Of a DNA stretch of 32,878 nucleotides, positions 26,609 to 32,878 are shown one piece after another. Under the pieces are notes generated by a model. That model searched no databases, was not told where the DNA came from, and saw only the letters and a program-made list of their open reading frames with translations. The stretch is from Candidatus Amesbacteria bacterium (lineage in GTDB: Bacteria > Patescibacteriota > Microgenomatia > CAZETR01 > Amesbacteraceae). The stretch lies in the NCBI GenBank assembly GCA_027371535.1, contig DAHXMV010000001.1, positions 1 to 32,878 on the forward strand. Direction: 5' to 3'. The translations under genes and the position numbers were made by a program. Every line of letters begins with the position of its first letter. Position 1 is the first letter of the stretch.

Positions 26609-27154
26609 GTGAAGGATTTACTAAAAACTCTCAAACTCAACGAGGACACTTTAAGCAACGCCCTCACTTTACTGGTACTGGTGTTGGTGGGAGTACTGAT
26701 CTTCAACTACTTTAAATCGGTAAACAAAACCTCCCGACAGCAAACTACCTCCGCAAACACCGAGGTGACGCCCGAAGCCCAGGCCAAACTGAACGTTTCC
26801 CAAGTGGTAGGCCAGGGGCTGCCGGCCGAATACACGATAAAAAAAGGAGATTCGCTATGGAAAATTGCCCAACAGGCTTACGGATCGGGATATGCATGGA
26901 CAAAAATTTACGCAGCCAACAAAGCCGGCATCAAAAATCCGGGAGTAATTTCGGAAGGGACCCGGATCACCCTGCCAAATGTCCAGGTGCAAAAAACCGA
27001 ATATACCGTGGCCAAGGGCGATAATTTATGGAAAATCGCCAAGAGTACCTGCGGCAGCGGATTTGTTTACCAGAAGATCGCCACGGACAACAATCTGGCT
27101 AACCCGAGAATCATCGCGCCGGGACAGAAACTGACGATCGTGTGCAAATTTTGA
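26609..27154 (+). CDS. Membrane-anchored protein with two LysM domains
   Basis: The frame opens with GTG at 26609 and gives 181 residues. A short cytoplasmic start is followed by a membrane helix (about 18-34) and a Thr/Ser-rich linker (40-70). Two LysM domains follow: 74-123 (YTIKKGDSLWKIAQQAYG) and 131-178 (YTVAKGDNLWKIAKSTCG). LysM binds N-acetylglucosamine polymers such as peptidoglycan, so the protein probably tethers the membrane to the cell wall. Cys148 and Cys179 in the second domain could form a disulfide. No catalytic domain is present. It converges with the next gene, 18 bases apart. Confidence 0.9.
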   Translation: MKDLLKTLKLNEDTLSNALTLLVLVLVGVLIFNYFKSVNKTSRQQTTSANTEVTPEAQAKLNVSQVVGQGLPAEYTIKKGDSLWKIAQQAYGSGYAWTKIYAANKAGIKNPGVISEGTRITLPNVQVQKTEYTVAKGDNLWKIAKSTCGSGFVYQKIATDNNLANPRIIAPGQKLTIVCKF

Positions 27155-27172
27155 TTCTGCAGTGTTGCAAAT

Positions 27173-27832
27173 TTAAGCTGCTGTGACAGTGGGAATCGGA
27201 GTAGTAGTTTTTATCTCGCCCACGTTTTTATCAATTACAGCACCTAATTTTTGAGCTATTTCAGGGTGCTCCTGATTTGATTTGTCCAACCATTCTCCGA
27301 TATCTGTCAGAGCACCGTGAAGCCGGGGGTTGGATTGTTCAAAACTTACTGCAACTTTTTTTAGCAATTCACCGCTGTTTTTAACCAGATTTTCTCCTTC
27401 TAGAACCTCAATTATTCCCTGGACGGGCGCATCCACCACACCTAAGGTTGCCAGGTCCAGAACAAGCTCAAGTCTGCCTTTATAATCCTGCAGGAAACCT
27501 TTGGACCAATCCAGGAAACTGTCCGTTACAGTATCCCAGTCTTTGTCCCTGACAGCCCGGATACCCTGCTGAAAGGCCTCCTGTTGTTTTGCCTGGCCTT
27601 CAAACATATCGCATCCGGCATTGAAAAAAGGTACCATGCCCAGAATATAATCGACCTGGGCACGTTTATCTTCCGGTACCAAACGATCGTATTGATTTTT
27701 TACCTCGTCTATAAACTTATACATAAACGTGATCCTGTCTTTTTTCGGAGCAGATAAAACCTGTGAGAAGTTTTCCGGTTTTTTCACTTCAGCCGTTATT
27801 CCAGACTGTTGCTCTTCACCATAATCTGCCAT
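27173..27832 (-). CDS. Hypothetical helical protein, 219 residues
   Basis: I do not recognise this family. The protein is mainly helical by composition, with no signal peptide. The middle contains a mildly hydrophobic stretch YILGMVPFFNAGCDMFEG (residues 63-80) that loosely recalls the pre-toxin TG region, and LVLDLATLGVVDAPVQGIIE (about 122-141). The C-terminal tail is Thr/Pro-rich. TATAAAGGAAT directly before the ATG could serve as -10 box and/or ribosome binding site. It is divergent from tRNA-Gly and convergent with the LysM gene. Confidence 0.75.
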   Translation of the reverse strand: MADYGEEQQSGITAEVKKPENFSQVLSAPKKDRITFMYKFIDEVKNQYDRLVPEDKRAQVDYILGMVPFFNAGCDMFEGQAKQQEAFQQGIRAVRDKDWDTVTDSFLDWSKGFLQDYKGRLELVLDLATLGVVDAPVQGIIEVLEGENLVKNSGELLKKVAVSFEQSNPRLHGALTDIGEWLDKSNQEHPEIAQKLGAVIDKNVGEIKTTTPIPTVTAA

Positions 27833-27865
27833 ATTCCTTTATACTACACTATTTATAAATTTTGG

Positions 27866-27871
27866 TAAAAT
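27866..27871 (+). promoter_or_regulatory. -10 box of tRNA-Gly and the GNAT-like gene
   Basis: TAAAAT lies 13 bases before the first base of tRNA-Gly. The protein gene starting at 27964 has no promoter of its own that fits in the 8-base gap, so this box probably serves both. Confidence 0.45.
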
Positions 27872-27884
27872 GGCTTCAGAGCCT

Positions 27885-27955
27885 GCGGGATTAGTTAAAC
27901 GGCTTAATATCTCCTTCCCAAGGAGAAGACAGGGGTCCGACTCCCCTATCCCGCT
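27885..27955 (+). tRNA. tRNA-Gly (CCC)
   Basis: A 71-base cloverleaf is present. The acceptor stem is GCGGGAT/ATCCCGC (7 bp). The D arm is GTTA/TAAT with a G-U pair. The anticodon stem TCTCC/GGAGA has loop TTCCCAA giving anticodon CCC. The T arm is AGGGG-TCCGACT-CCCCT. The discriminator base is T, usual for Gly. CCA is not encoded. Confidence 0.95.
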
Positions 27956-27963
27956 CTTAAATT

Positions 27964-28464
27964 ATGTTTGTACCCAAAGACTTTAATCCCAAAAACCTGG
28001 AAAAGGAGAAATACACGGCCAGAAAGCTGACGGCCAGGGATGTATATCCGGATTTTATAGCCGTCATGTCCAGCATGGATATTATCCACCTTACCCGTGG
28101 CGGCAAATGGCCGACACCGGATATAACGATCGAAGAAGATCTGATAGATCTTTCCTGGCACCAGCGGGAATTTGAGTTTAAGACCTCTTTTGCCTTCACC
28201 GTGATGAATAAAGACGAATCCGAGTGCCTGGGGTGTATCTATTTTTACCCGCCCAAAACCGGCATGTCCGATGCCGCCAGTACAGATGGCTATGAGGTGA
28301 ATGTATCCTGGTGGATCACCCAAAAATTTTACGATCTGGGGATGTATGACGAGGTTTGCCGGGATATCCGCGACTGGGTTGATAAAGATTGGCCTTTTAA
28401 GAGAGTTTTCTTTGCCAACAAGCAGCTGCCGGAGGGATTTGAGAGAGAATTGGTGAAAAGTTAA
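27964..28464 (+). CDS. GNAT-like acetyltransferase family protein
   Basis: The 166-residue protein starts eight bases after the 3' end of tRNA-Gly and has no ribosome binding site. It has the look of a small GNAT-fold family: TARKLTARDV near the start, a Trp/Pro region (GGKWPTPD), ECLGCIYFYPP as a central strand and motif region (about 91-101), VSWWITQ (beta 5 region) and DWPFKRVFF near the end. I cannot name the substrate, and the acetyl-CoA loop is not clear-cut. Its last 78 bases occur again, diverged, at 32695-32772, so the genome has or had a paralog, and the two ends bracket the accessory island. Confidence 0.65.
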   Translation: MFVPKDFNPKNLEKEKYTARKLTARDVYPDFIAVMSSMDIIHLTRGGKWPTPDITIEEDLIDLSWHQREFEFKTSFAFTVMNKDESECLGCIYFYPPKTGMSDAASTDGYEVNVSWWITQKFYDLGMYDEVCRDIRDWVDKDWPFKRVFFANKQLPEGFERELVKS

Positions 28465-28581
28465 GCAGATTGACAGGAAGGCTGGTATAGCTTCACAGAC
28501 ACGCATTGCACCAAGGCACAAGCCCCTTATAACATTCATCTGACTTGGTTATTAACCGAAATGTGAGAAAATCAACCGGAT
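28465..28581. other. Non-coding gap with a possible promoter of the dNMP kinase-like gene
   Basis: TTGCAC (28506-28511) and TATAAC (28528-28533) with a 16-base spacer form a fair promoter about 48 bases before the ATG at 28582. Nothing else is seen here. The gap is the left edge of the accessory island. Confidence 0.35.
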
Positions 28582-29241
28582 ATGGAAATTGATAAACCAA
28601 CTAACCATGGAATACTTATTGAGGTTGAAGGTGTGGATGGTTCAGGTAAAACGACATTTATTAATAATTTCAGGTCGGAACTTAATAAGACCGGTATTAC
28701 CAATGCCGTATTTAAAAACCATTTGGGTATGGAATCACCGTTTTGGAATTCATTCGTAAAAACACGCAGTCAGTTAGATGAAAAAGGGCTAAAGATTTCT
28801 GATGATGCAAGCAGAGTATTGCAGACAGCAGAATTTTTAATGTTTACGAGGTTTGTTCTTCCCGAGTTACTGATAAATAATCAAGTGGTTTTAGCCGATA
28901 GATATTCAATAGCCAAACGGGTTGATTCCAAGGTAAGTCTTGATGGAAAAACCGGATCTGCAGAACTGATGCTGGATGTCGCGGATGATATTAAAAAACC
29001 AGACATAATTTTTTACCTCAGGGTAACTGCTGAAACCGCATGGAAGAGGCTGGCCGGCAAAGTATCGAAAGACTGGAAAGAAAACCTTAATATATTATCG
29101 ACTGCAGTTTATTATTATGACCATATAATGGCTGAAACTCCAAATGTTGTGGTACTTGATTCAGAAACAGAACAAAAAGACATTCAAGTAATCGCCTTAA
29201 GAGAATTCCGTGAAAAATATCCGCATCTTTTTAAACCCTGA
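28582..29241 (+). CDS. Thymidylate kinase-like (d)NMP kinase
   Basis: The 219-residue P-loop kinase has Walker A GVDGSGKTT (17-25) in the typical EGVDGSGKTT context, a DRY motif (Asp106-Arg107-Tyr108) as in thymidylate kinases, and PDIIFYLRVTAETAWKR, matching the conserved strand and basic helix before the lid. TMP kinases phosphorylate dTMP to dTDP. The body of the sequence is divergent, and the region between the P-loop and DRY is not standard, so another nucleotide or a small-molecule substrate is possible. It is AT-richer than the core genes and converges on the minus-strand operon with a 15-base gap. Confidence 0.8.
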   Translation: MEIDKPTNHGILIEVEGVDGSGKTTFINNFRSELNKTGITNAVFKNHLGMESPFWNSFVKTRSQLDEKGLKISDDASRVLQTAEFLMFTRFVLPELLINNQVVLADRYSIAKRVDSKVSLDGKTGSAELMLDVADDIKKPDIIFYLRVTAETAWKRLAGKVSKDWKENLNILSTAVYYYDHIMAETPNVVVLDSETEQKDIQVIALREFREKYPHLFKP

Positions 29242-29256
29242 TATTGCTTAGGTGTT

Positions 29257-29927
29257 TTAAATATTTTGAAGCATTTGTTTGAGCGCAATATTTTTTGTTT
29301 TACTAATAGCGGACGTGTATTTTGTATTTTTATAAAGTGTTTGGTAGTCGCCATCAAGACGCCCCTGATAATATTTTAATGCACCAAGCAACCGGATTTT
29401 TTCTCTGGGCAATATCGAGCTATAGTCATCCAATGCTATACCTTTTATATAAGAAAGACCCTCAATTGCTATGTTTTGGTTAATATTAAATAATCTGACT
29501 ATATAAAATATCAAAATGTTAGTTAATTTAAAATATCTTTGGTAAACAGTCTTCAGGTCATAGTCATATTGTTCTTTAAGCAGATGGGTGTTATTTAAAA
29601 TGAAAGGATAAAAATCAACAAAATATTGTCCTTTTACGCCTAAAAAATTGTTTGGATTTGAGTCTATTCCGAACTTCTTTAAGGATAATAACCTTATGCG
29701 GTCAATTATTTTAACCGCGTCAATGAGGGTTTTTCATTAATTTTTTCCTGGGAGAAAGTCAGATATGGTTTATTATAAAATAGTTCTGTTTCGGGAGTCA
29801 GGAACCCGGCTTGATTGAGCCAATGGCAGTAAGCTGGTATTTCTTTGGAAATGATCTCAAATACCAAAGGTGATGTTATGACTTTCTTTAAGATTTTATT
29901 ATTTTCTATAAAAATTTGACTTCTCAC
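29257..29927 (-). pseudogene. Unrecognised gene with a one-base frameshift, last of the island operon
   Basis: ATG 29927 overlaps the stop of the nucleotidyltransferase gene by four bases. The frame gives about 67 sensible residues (to KINE) and then meets a TAA at 29706. One frame over, an open frame continues without stop from about 29734 to 29257 (TLIDAVKIIDRIRLLSLKKF and on to KNIALKQMLQNI). Joined, it would be a 223-residue, mostly helical, Tyr/Leu/Lys-rich protein of no family I know. The span of 671 bases is one short of 224 codons. The break maps to the A5 run (29730-29734). It may be a true mutation, a sequencing error or a programmed slip. Confidence 0.7.
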
Positions 29928-30946
29928 AGCAAATTCATCGGAAGCAAGTAATCATTGCTATCTCTAAGATATAAAAAATCATCGTGATCACCGGTTATCT
30001 TTGCACCTTTGAATAAATATCTATGACCAAACTTGGCACCATCATCCCCCATCCCCTGATGCGACCAAGAAAAGCTAATTGCATCAATAATGTTATGACC
30101 AAGGGCCAATTTCCAAACTTTAGGAAAATTATAAGAATCATCAGCAGAAATAACCCGACATTCAGATACAATATCACTGCTTTCCCAATCTTTATCAATA
30201 CCCTGTAAAAATTTTTTAGCAGGTGTATGGTTATAATCTGAATTAATACATTGCAAACTTGTGGGAACACCTTCCGAGCTTATCCATCTCATTCTCTTGT
30301 CTGCCAAATAACATCCTGCCTGAATCGGAATTTGGAACTTTCTGGAATAATGCGCAGCATATTCCACATCCTTACCTGTTTCTTTTGTAGTTTTGTACCC
30401 CATTTCTCTAAAAGTTTTATGAATTTTGTCTAAAAATTCCGATTTATTGAGGATACTTACCCAGGCGATCAAATCCATGTCCGAGTCCACAGAGTTCAAA
30501 CCCGGTTGATTTGACCCAAAAACCCCCAATTGATATTCGTGATTAAACCCTGATCTGAGCATATTATTCTTAATATTTGTGGCTAGCTTATCGGACCCGG
30601 AAGACAGAAAATCGTTTGACTCAAAGTGACTGGAATACCAGGTTAATTCCGGGTTATCCTGTAAGAATAGCAGCGGCTTGTGGTAAATATTCATAAGGAG
30701 CTCGTTTACCTGAATTTGGCTAGAAAAAGCCGCCTCCTCGTGAATTAACCTATTTCTACGATATAAAGACGGAAAATGAATATTTCCCCTATTACCTTGA
30801 GCATCGGGAGAATAACTTCTATTGACCGGTAAAACAGCCCCGATGCTAGTAATTAGCCTGTATAGACCTTTAAAATGATAGATGTCTCCGGAAAGATTTC
30901 GGATAGCCGATAGTTCCGGATGGGATGAAACTTCATATTCGATCAT
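29924..30946 (-). CDS. Nucleotidyltransferase-fold protein
   Basis: The 340-residue protein carries a clear Pol-beta-type nucleotidyltransferase motif: GVFGSNQPGLNSVDSDMDLI (residues 141-160), that is Gly144-Ser145 followed by Asp156-x-Asp158. A third acidic residue may be Glu204 or Asp202 downstream. The N-terminal 130 residues and the C-terminal half match no family I recognise, so the enzyme is not a plain minimal toxin-antitoxin NTase. Its start overlaps the stop of the metallo-hydrolase by four bases (ATGA), and its own stop overlaps the next gene likewise. It could transfer a nucleotide to RNA, protein or a small molecule. Confidence 0.72.
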   Translation of the reverse strand: MIEYEVSSHPELSAIRNLSGDIYHFKGLYRLITSIGAVLPVNRSYSPDAQGNRGNIHFPSLYRRNRLIHEEAAFSSQIQVNELLMNIYHKPLLFLQDNPELTWYSSHFESNDFLSSGSDKLATNIKNNMLRSGFNHEYQLGVFGSNQPGLNSVDSDMDLIAWVSILNKSEFLDKIHKTFREMGYKTTKETGKDVEYAAHYSRKFQIPIQAGCYLADKRMRWISSEGVPTSLQCINSDYNHTPAKKFLQGIDKDWESSDIVSECRVISADDSYNFPKVWKLALGHNIIDAISFSWSHQGMGDDGAKFGHRYLFKGAKITGDHDDFLYLRDSNDYLLPMNLL

Positions 30947-31905
30947 AAGTCTAATTTCCGCCCTAAATAATGGGGCAGAATTAGATGATATGGCTGATCA
31001 CCAAAAAACAATTTGTAGAGATAATTACTATCTTCGCCTTCTGCATTGACGGGTGAAATATGCTGTAAGAGAACTTGTTTTACCAATGAGTCTTTGAATA
31101 AATCCAATAAATCCCACCCGCTCAGATGATATTTGGAATGTTTGTTGTATTCCAAAGCATTTATATTAACCAACGCAATATCAACATCAGAGTAAAAATC
31201 CTTTATATATTGATGTTTTTCTTCAATCGAAGCGAATTCCCCTTCGGTTTTATCGGAATCATAGTTACCTAAATCCGTTTTAACTTTAATCGCATAACCG
31301 GTGTCGGTGACATAACCGAATACTTTTCCGTCTATATCAATTTTAAATCCGAATGTGTCCGGACAACTATGGTACAAAGGGATAAACTTGGCCGGATACC
31401 GATCCAGAATTTTATATTCCTGAACCTGTCCAGAGTCCTTCAAAAGATGAAAAATAATGTGTTTGGCTTCCTTTAACTTATTCTGATAATATTCGGGGAT
31501 TTTGGTCTTAAAAGCATCGTCAGAAATATAAAGGGTTATTTTCTTTGATTCGTTTCTGAGGACCTTTTCCAAAAAAACCAGGGTATCTGCGGTGTGATCG
31601 ATGTGGTTATGAGTAATAATTACGGTCTGAATGTCATTCGCAGACAATCCGGTTGCGGTAAACCTGGTGTAAAAATCAACCCCCGGATCTACCAGTATTA
31701 AACTTCCATCAAGATCAAGTATGAAACCGTTAAAATACCACTGATCACTTTGAAATTCTTCAGAAGTGTCAAAAAACTGCTTCGGAATGAAAACCCTATA
31801 TTTGGTAATGTTTTTTTTAAGATCGCCGGATTTGACCAACTTTTTAAGGTTGTTCTTTTTGAGATAAATTTCTTTGGAAATATTAATCAGGTCATTTTTA
31901 TTCAT
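30943..31905 (-). CDS. Metallo-beta-lactamase-fold hydrolase, RNase Z/PhnP-like
   Basis: The 320-residue protein has the metal motif THNHIDH (His99, His101, Asp103, His104), then His179 in PLYHS, Asp201 in YVTDTGY, and HLSGWDLL (His260) followed by LLQHISP (His282). The last two match the HST-type and final-His motifs of RNase Z and PhnP-like phosphodiesterases, so a dinuclear zinc phosphodiesterase is likely. The N-terminal 50 residues are an extra helical part. It follows the kinase gene by one base and overlaps the nucleotidyltransferase gene by four, so all are made together. Substrate (RNA 3' end, cyclic phosphate or other) is open. Confidence 0.85.
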   Translation of the reverse strand: MNKNDLINISKEIYLKKNNLKKLVKSGDLKKNITKYRVFIPKQFFDTSEEFQSDQWYFNGFILDLDGSLILVDPGVDFYTRFTATGLSANDIQTVIITHNHIDHTADTLVFLEKVLRNESKKITLYISDDAFKTKIPEYYQNKLKEAKHIIFHLLKDSGQVQEYKILDRYPAKFIPLYHSCPDTFGFKIDIDGKVFGYVTDTGYAIKVKTDLGNYDSDKTEGEFASIEEKHQYIKDFYSDVDIALVNINALEYNKHSKYHLSGWDLLDLFKDSLVKQVLLQHISPVNAEGEDSNYLYKLFFGDQPYHLILPHYLGRKLDL

Positions 31906-31906
31906 A

Positions 31907-32485
31907 TTAATTTATATTATCATCCAATAACCCATTTAAATGAATAATGACTTCGTGATAGGTATTATCCAGCCTTCCTTCATTGTTAACTATTTTAAAT
32001 TTGGAATTTGCCCAATATTTGATGTGTTTAAGATCTAACCTGCTTAACTGACGTTTAAAATGCGTATCCGGCTTATTCCCCCTGTATACTGAAAGCGTTG
32101 GGCTTATCTTTAAAACCACCACTCCAATTACCCTGTTTTCTTTCAGCATTTCTTTGGTATCAATTTGAACGCCATCAATGATCAGATTTACTCCAGTACC
32201 AGAATATGCCCCTATGATTACCCGGACCAGGTTTTTAAAGATAGATGTAGCTTCATTACCGTCGAAATTTTCCAGACTACTGGAATTTATATCCGGCCTA
32301 AAATATCGAATCATTTTGCTCACAACGCCCAAATTGATAGACTGATAAAAATCAAAGTCCTGTATCAGTTTTCTGCAAATAGTTGTCTTTCCTGCCGAGT
32401 TGTTACCTGTCACGATAAATATTACCGGTTTACCTGTGAGATTAAGCTGTTTAATTTTTTTATTTATGTCGGTTTTCAAACTCAC
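31907..32485 (-). CDS. P-loop kinase, first gene of the island operon
   Basis: I place the start at GTG 32485, giving 192 residues, because a strong promoter ends seven bases before it. A longer frame runs to ATG 32593, but the promoter lies inside it. The protein has Walker A VTGNNSAGKTT (26-36 region), an IIDGVQ stretch like the Walker B/substrate strand of 2-phosphoglycerate kinase and related kinases, and an Arg/Lys-rich lid region (RGNKPDTHFKRQLSRLDLKH). I would call it a small-molecule or nucleic-acid-end kinase; the exact family is not certain. Its stop is one base before the next gene. Confidence 0.75.
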   Translation of the reverse strand: MSLKTDINKKIKQLNLTGKPVIFIVTGNNSAGKTTICRKLIQDFDFYQSINLGVVSKMIRYFRPDINSSSLENFDGNEATSIFKNLVRVIIGAYSGTGVNLIIDGVQIDTKEMLKENRVIGVVVLKISPTLSVYRGNKPDTHFKRQLSRLDLKHIKYWANSKFKIVNNEGRLDNTYHEVIIHLNGLLDDNIN

Positions 32486-32492
32486 AAATTTA

Positions 32493-32521
32493 ATTATATC
32501 AATAAACCTATAGTATTGCAA
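32493..32521 (-). promoter_or_regulatory. Promoter of the island operon
   Basis: On the minus strand TTGCAA (32516-32521), a 17-base spacer and a perfect TATAAT (32493-32498) are followed after seven bases by GTG 32485. This is the best promoter in the window and points to a leaderless message. Confidence 0.7.
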
Positions 32522-32593
32522 AAACATTATTTTCTTTATCTCAAATAATTTATAGAGTTTCCAAAGACGGGATGACAGAGACCAAGTTTGCAT

Positions 32594-32694
32594 ACTTCTG
32601 AAAAATGGTTAATCTCTTTAAAAATCCCGTATATACAAAAAAAATAAATTATTTTTACCTAAACCGAAAAACTTTACATATAACCCCTGTATAG
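32594..32694. other. AT-rich non-coding right edge of the island
   Basis: About 100 bases of A/T-rich sequence with no gene that I can support. It ends exactly where similarity to the GNAT-like gene begins, after an in-frame TAG. Confidence 0.5.
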
Positions 32695-32772
32695 GACTGG
32701 CCGTTTAAGAGGGTTTTCTTTGCCAACAAACAGCTACCGGAGGGATTCGGGAAAGAATTCATTAAAAATTAA
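32695..32772 (+). pseudogene. 3' remnant of a second GNAT-like gene
   Basis: These 78 bases encode DWPFKRVFFANKQLPEG and then FGKEFIKN plus a stop, and align without gaps to the last 78 bases of the GNAT-like gene (28387-28464). I count 66 of 78 identical bases and 20 of 25 identical residues; several of the changes are silent third positions. A stop codon precedes the first matching codon and no start is present, so only the gene end survives. Confidence 0.85.
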
Positions 32773-32776
32773 ACTT

Positions 32777-32782
32777 TATAAT
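32777..32782 (+). promoter_or_regulatory. -10 box of the gene at the right edge
   Basis: A TATAAT lies 16 bases before the ATG at 32799. The -35 region is not clear. Confidence 0.4.
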
Positions 32783-32798
32783 ATAAATAATATTTACT

Positions 32799-32878
32799 AT
32801 GAAAGCGGTTAAGTACACTCAAAACGAGGCTAACAAAATTGACCTGGGTACAAAGGTGATATTCAAATATCCTACCCC
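32799..32878 (+). CDS. Start of an unidentified gene, cut by the window end
   Basis: ATG 32799 opens a frame that stays open to the end of the window (26 complete codons: MKAVKYTQNEANKIDLGTKV, then IFKYPT). A -10 box lies upstream. The beginning would suit a small cupin-like protein, but this is too short to call. Confidence 0.5.
   Translation, partial: MKAVKYTQNEANKIDLGTKVIFKYPT

Noticed and set aside
27946-28539. 197-codon minus-strand frame opposite the GNAT-like gene
   Set aside because: The plus strand has family motifs and a paralogous remnant that keeps protein identity with silent changes, so the plus frame is the real one.
1-32878. CRISPR arrays, rRNA genes and transposase genes
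   Set aside because: No regularly spaced direct repeats, rRNA-like tracts or transposase/integrase motifs were seen.

Overview
The window looks like a chromosomal piece of a small, compact bacterial genome, most likely a Candidate Phyla Radiation (Patescibacteria) lineage such as Microgenomates. This is inference from style and content: genes are packed with gaps of a few bases, most starts lack a Shine-Dalgarno sequence, several promoters put the -10 box about 7 bases before the start codon, and core genes sit in mixed operons beside GIY-YIG, LysM, sortase and nucleotide-kinase genes. TGA is used as a stop (for example in htpX and clpB), which argues against the UGA-glycine CPR lineages. No rRNA gene or marker that fixes the taxon is present.

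Left part (1-6,360, + strand): a secreted or membrane-anchored Cys-rich protein, then an OmpR-type response regulator and histidine kinase, then a MacAB-like export set (membrane fusion protein, ABC ATPase, FtsX/MacB-type permease) and a membrane-anchored DUF5666 protein. A strong hairpin terminator at 6,329-6,349 closes this block and probably also the converging minus-strand block.

Middle (6,360-23,200, minus strand): a long run of mostly housekeeping genes. In transcription order these are a NUDIX hydrolase, PolX, LemA, HtpX, then (new promoter) ClpB, GatC, GatA, an MFS transporter, GatB, then DnaE, ribosomal protein L19, a GT-C glycosyltransferase and a 53-residue membrane protein. They cover DNA replication and repair, protein quality control, transamidation of Glu/Asp-tRNA, translation and surface glycosylation.

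Right part (23,200-32,878): accessory DNA. A fibronectin-III surface protein with an LASTG sorting signal overlaps its probable sortase. Then come a 113-residue orphan, a HAM1/RdgB-like pyrophosphatase, tRNA-Asp(GUC), a frameshifted GIY-YIG nuclease gene followed by a duplicated 5' half of the same tRNA, a LysM protein, a 219-residue orphan, tRNA-Gly(CCC) and a GNAT-like gene that begins 8 bases after that tRNA. After this gene lies a 4.2-kb AT-richer island. It holds a thymidylate-kinase-like gene and a convergent, tightly coupled operon of P-loop kinase, RNase Z/PhnP-like metallo-hydrolase, nucleotidyltransferase and an unrecognised, frameshifted protein. The far side of the island carries a 78-bp diverged copy of the 3' end of the GNAT-like gene. 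This island is the best candidate for an undescribed system. The sortase pair, the tRNA/GIY-YIG arrangement and a 23-bp palindrome-bearing repeat (12,298 and 24,714) are the other main points.
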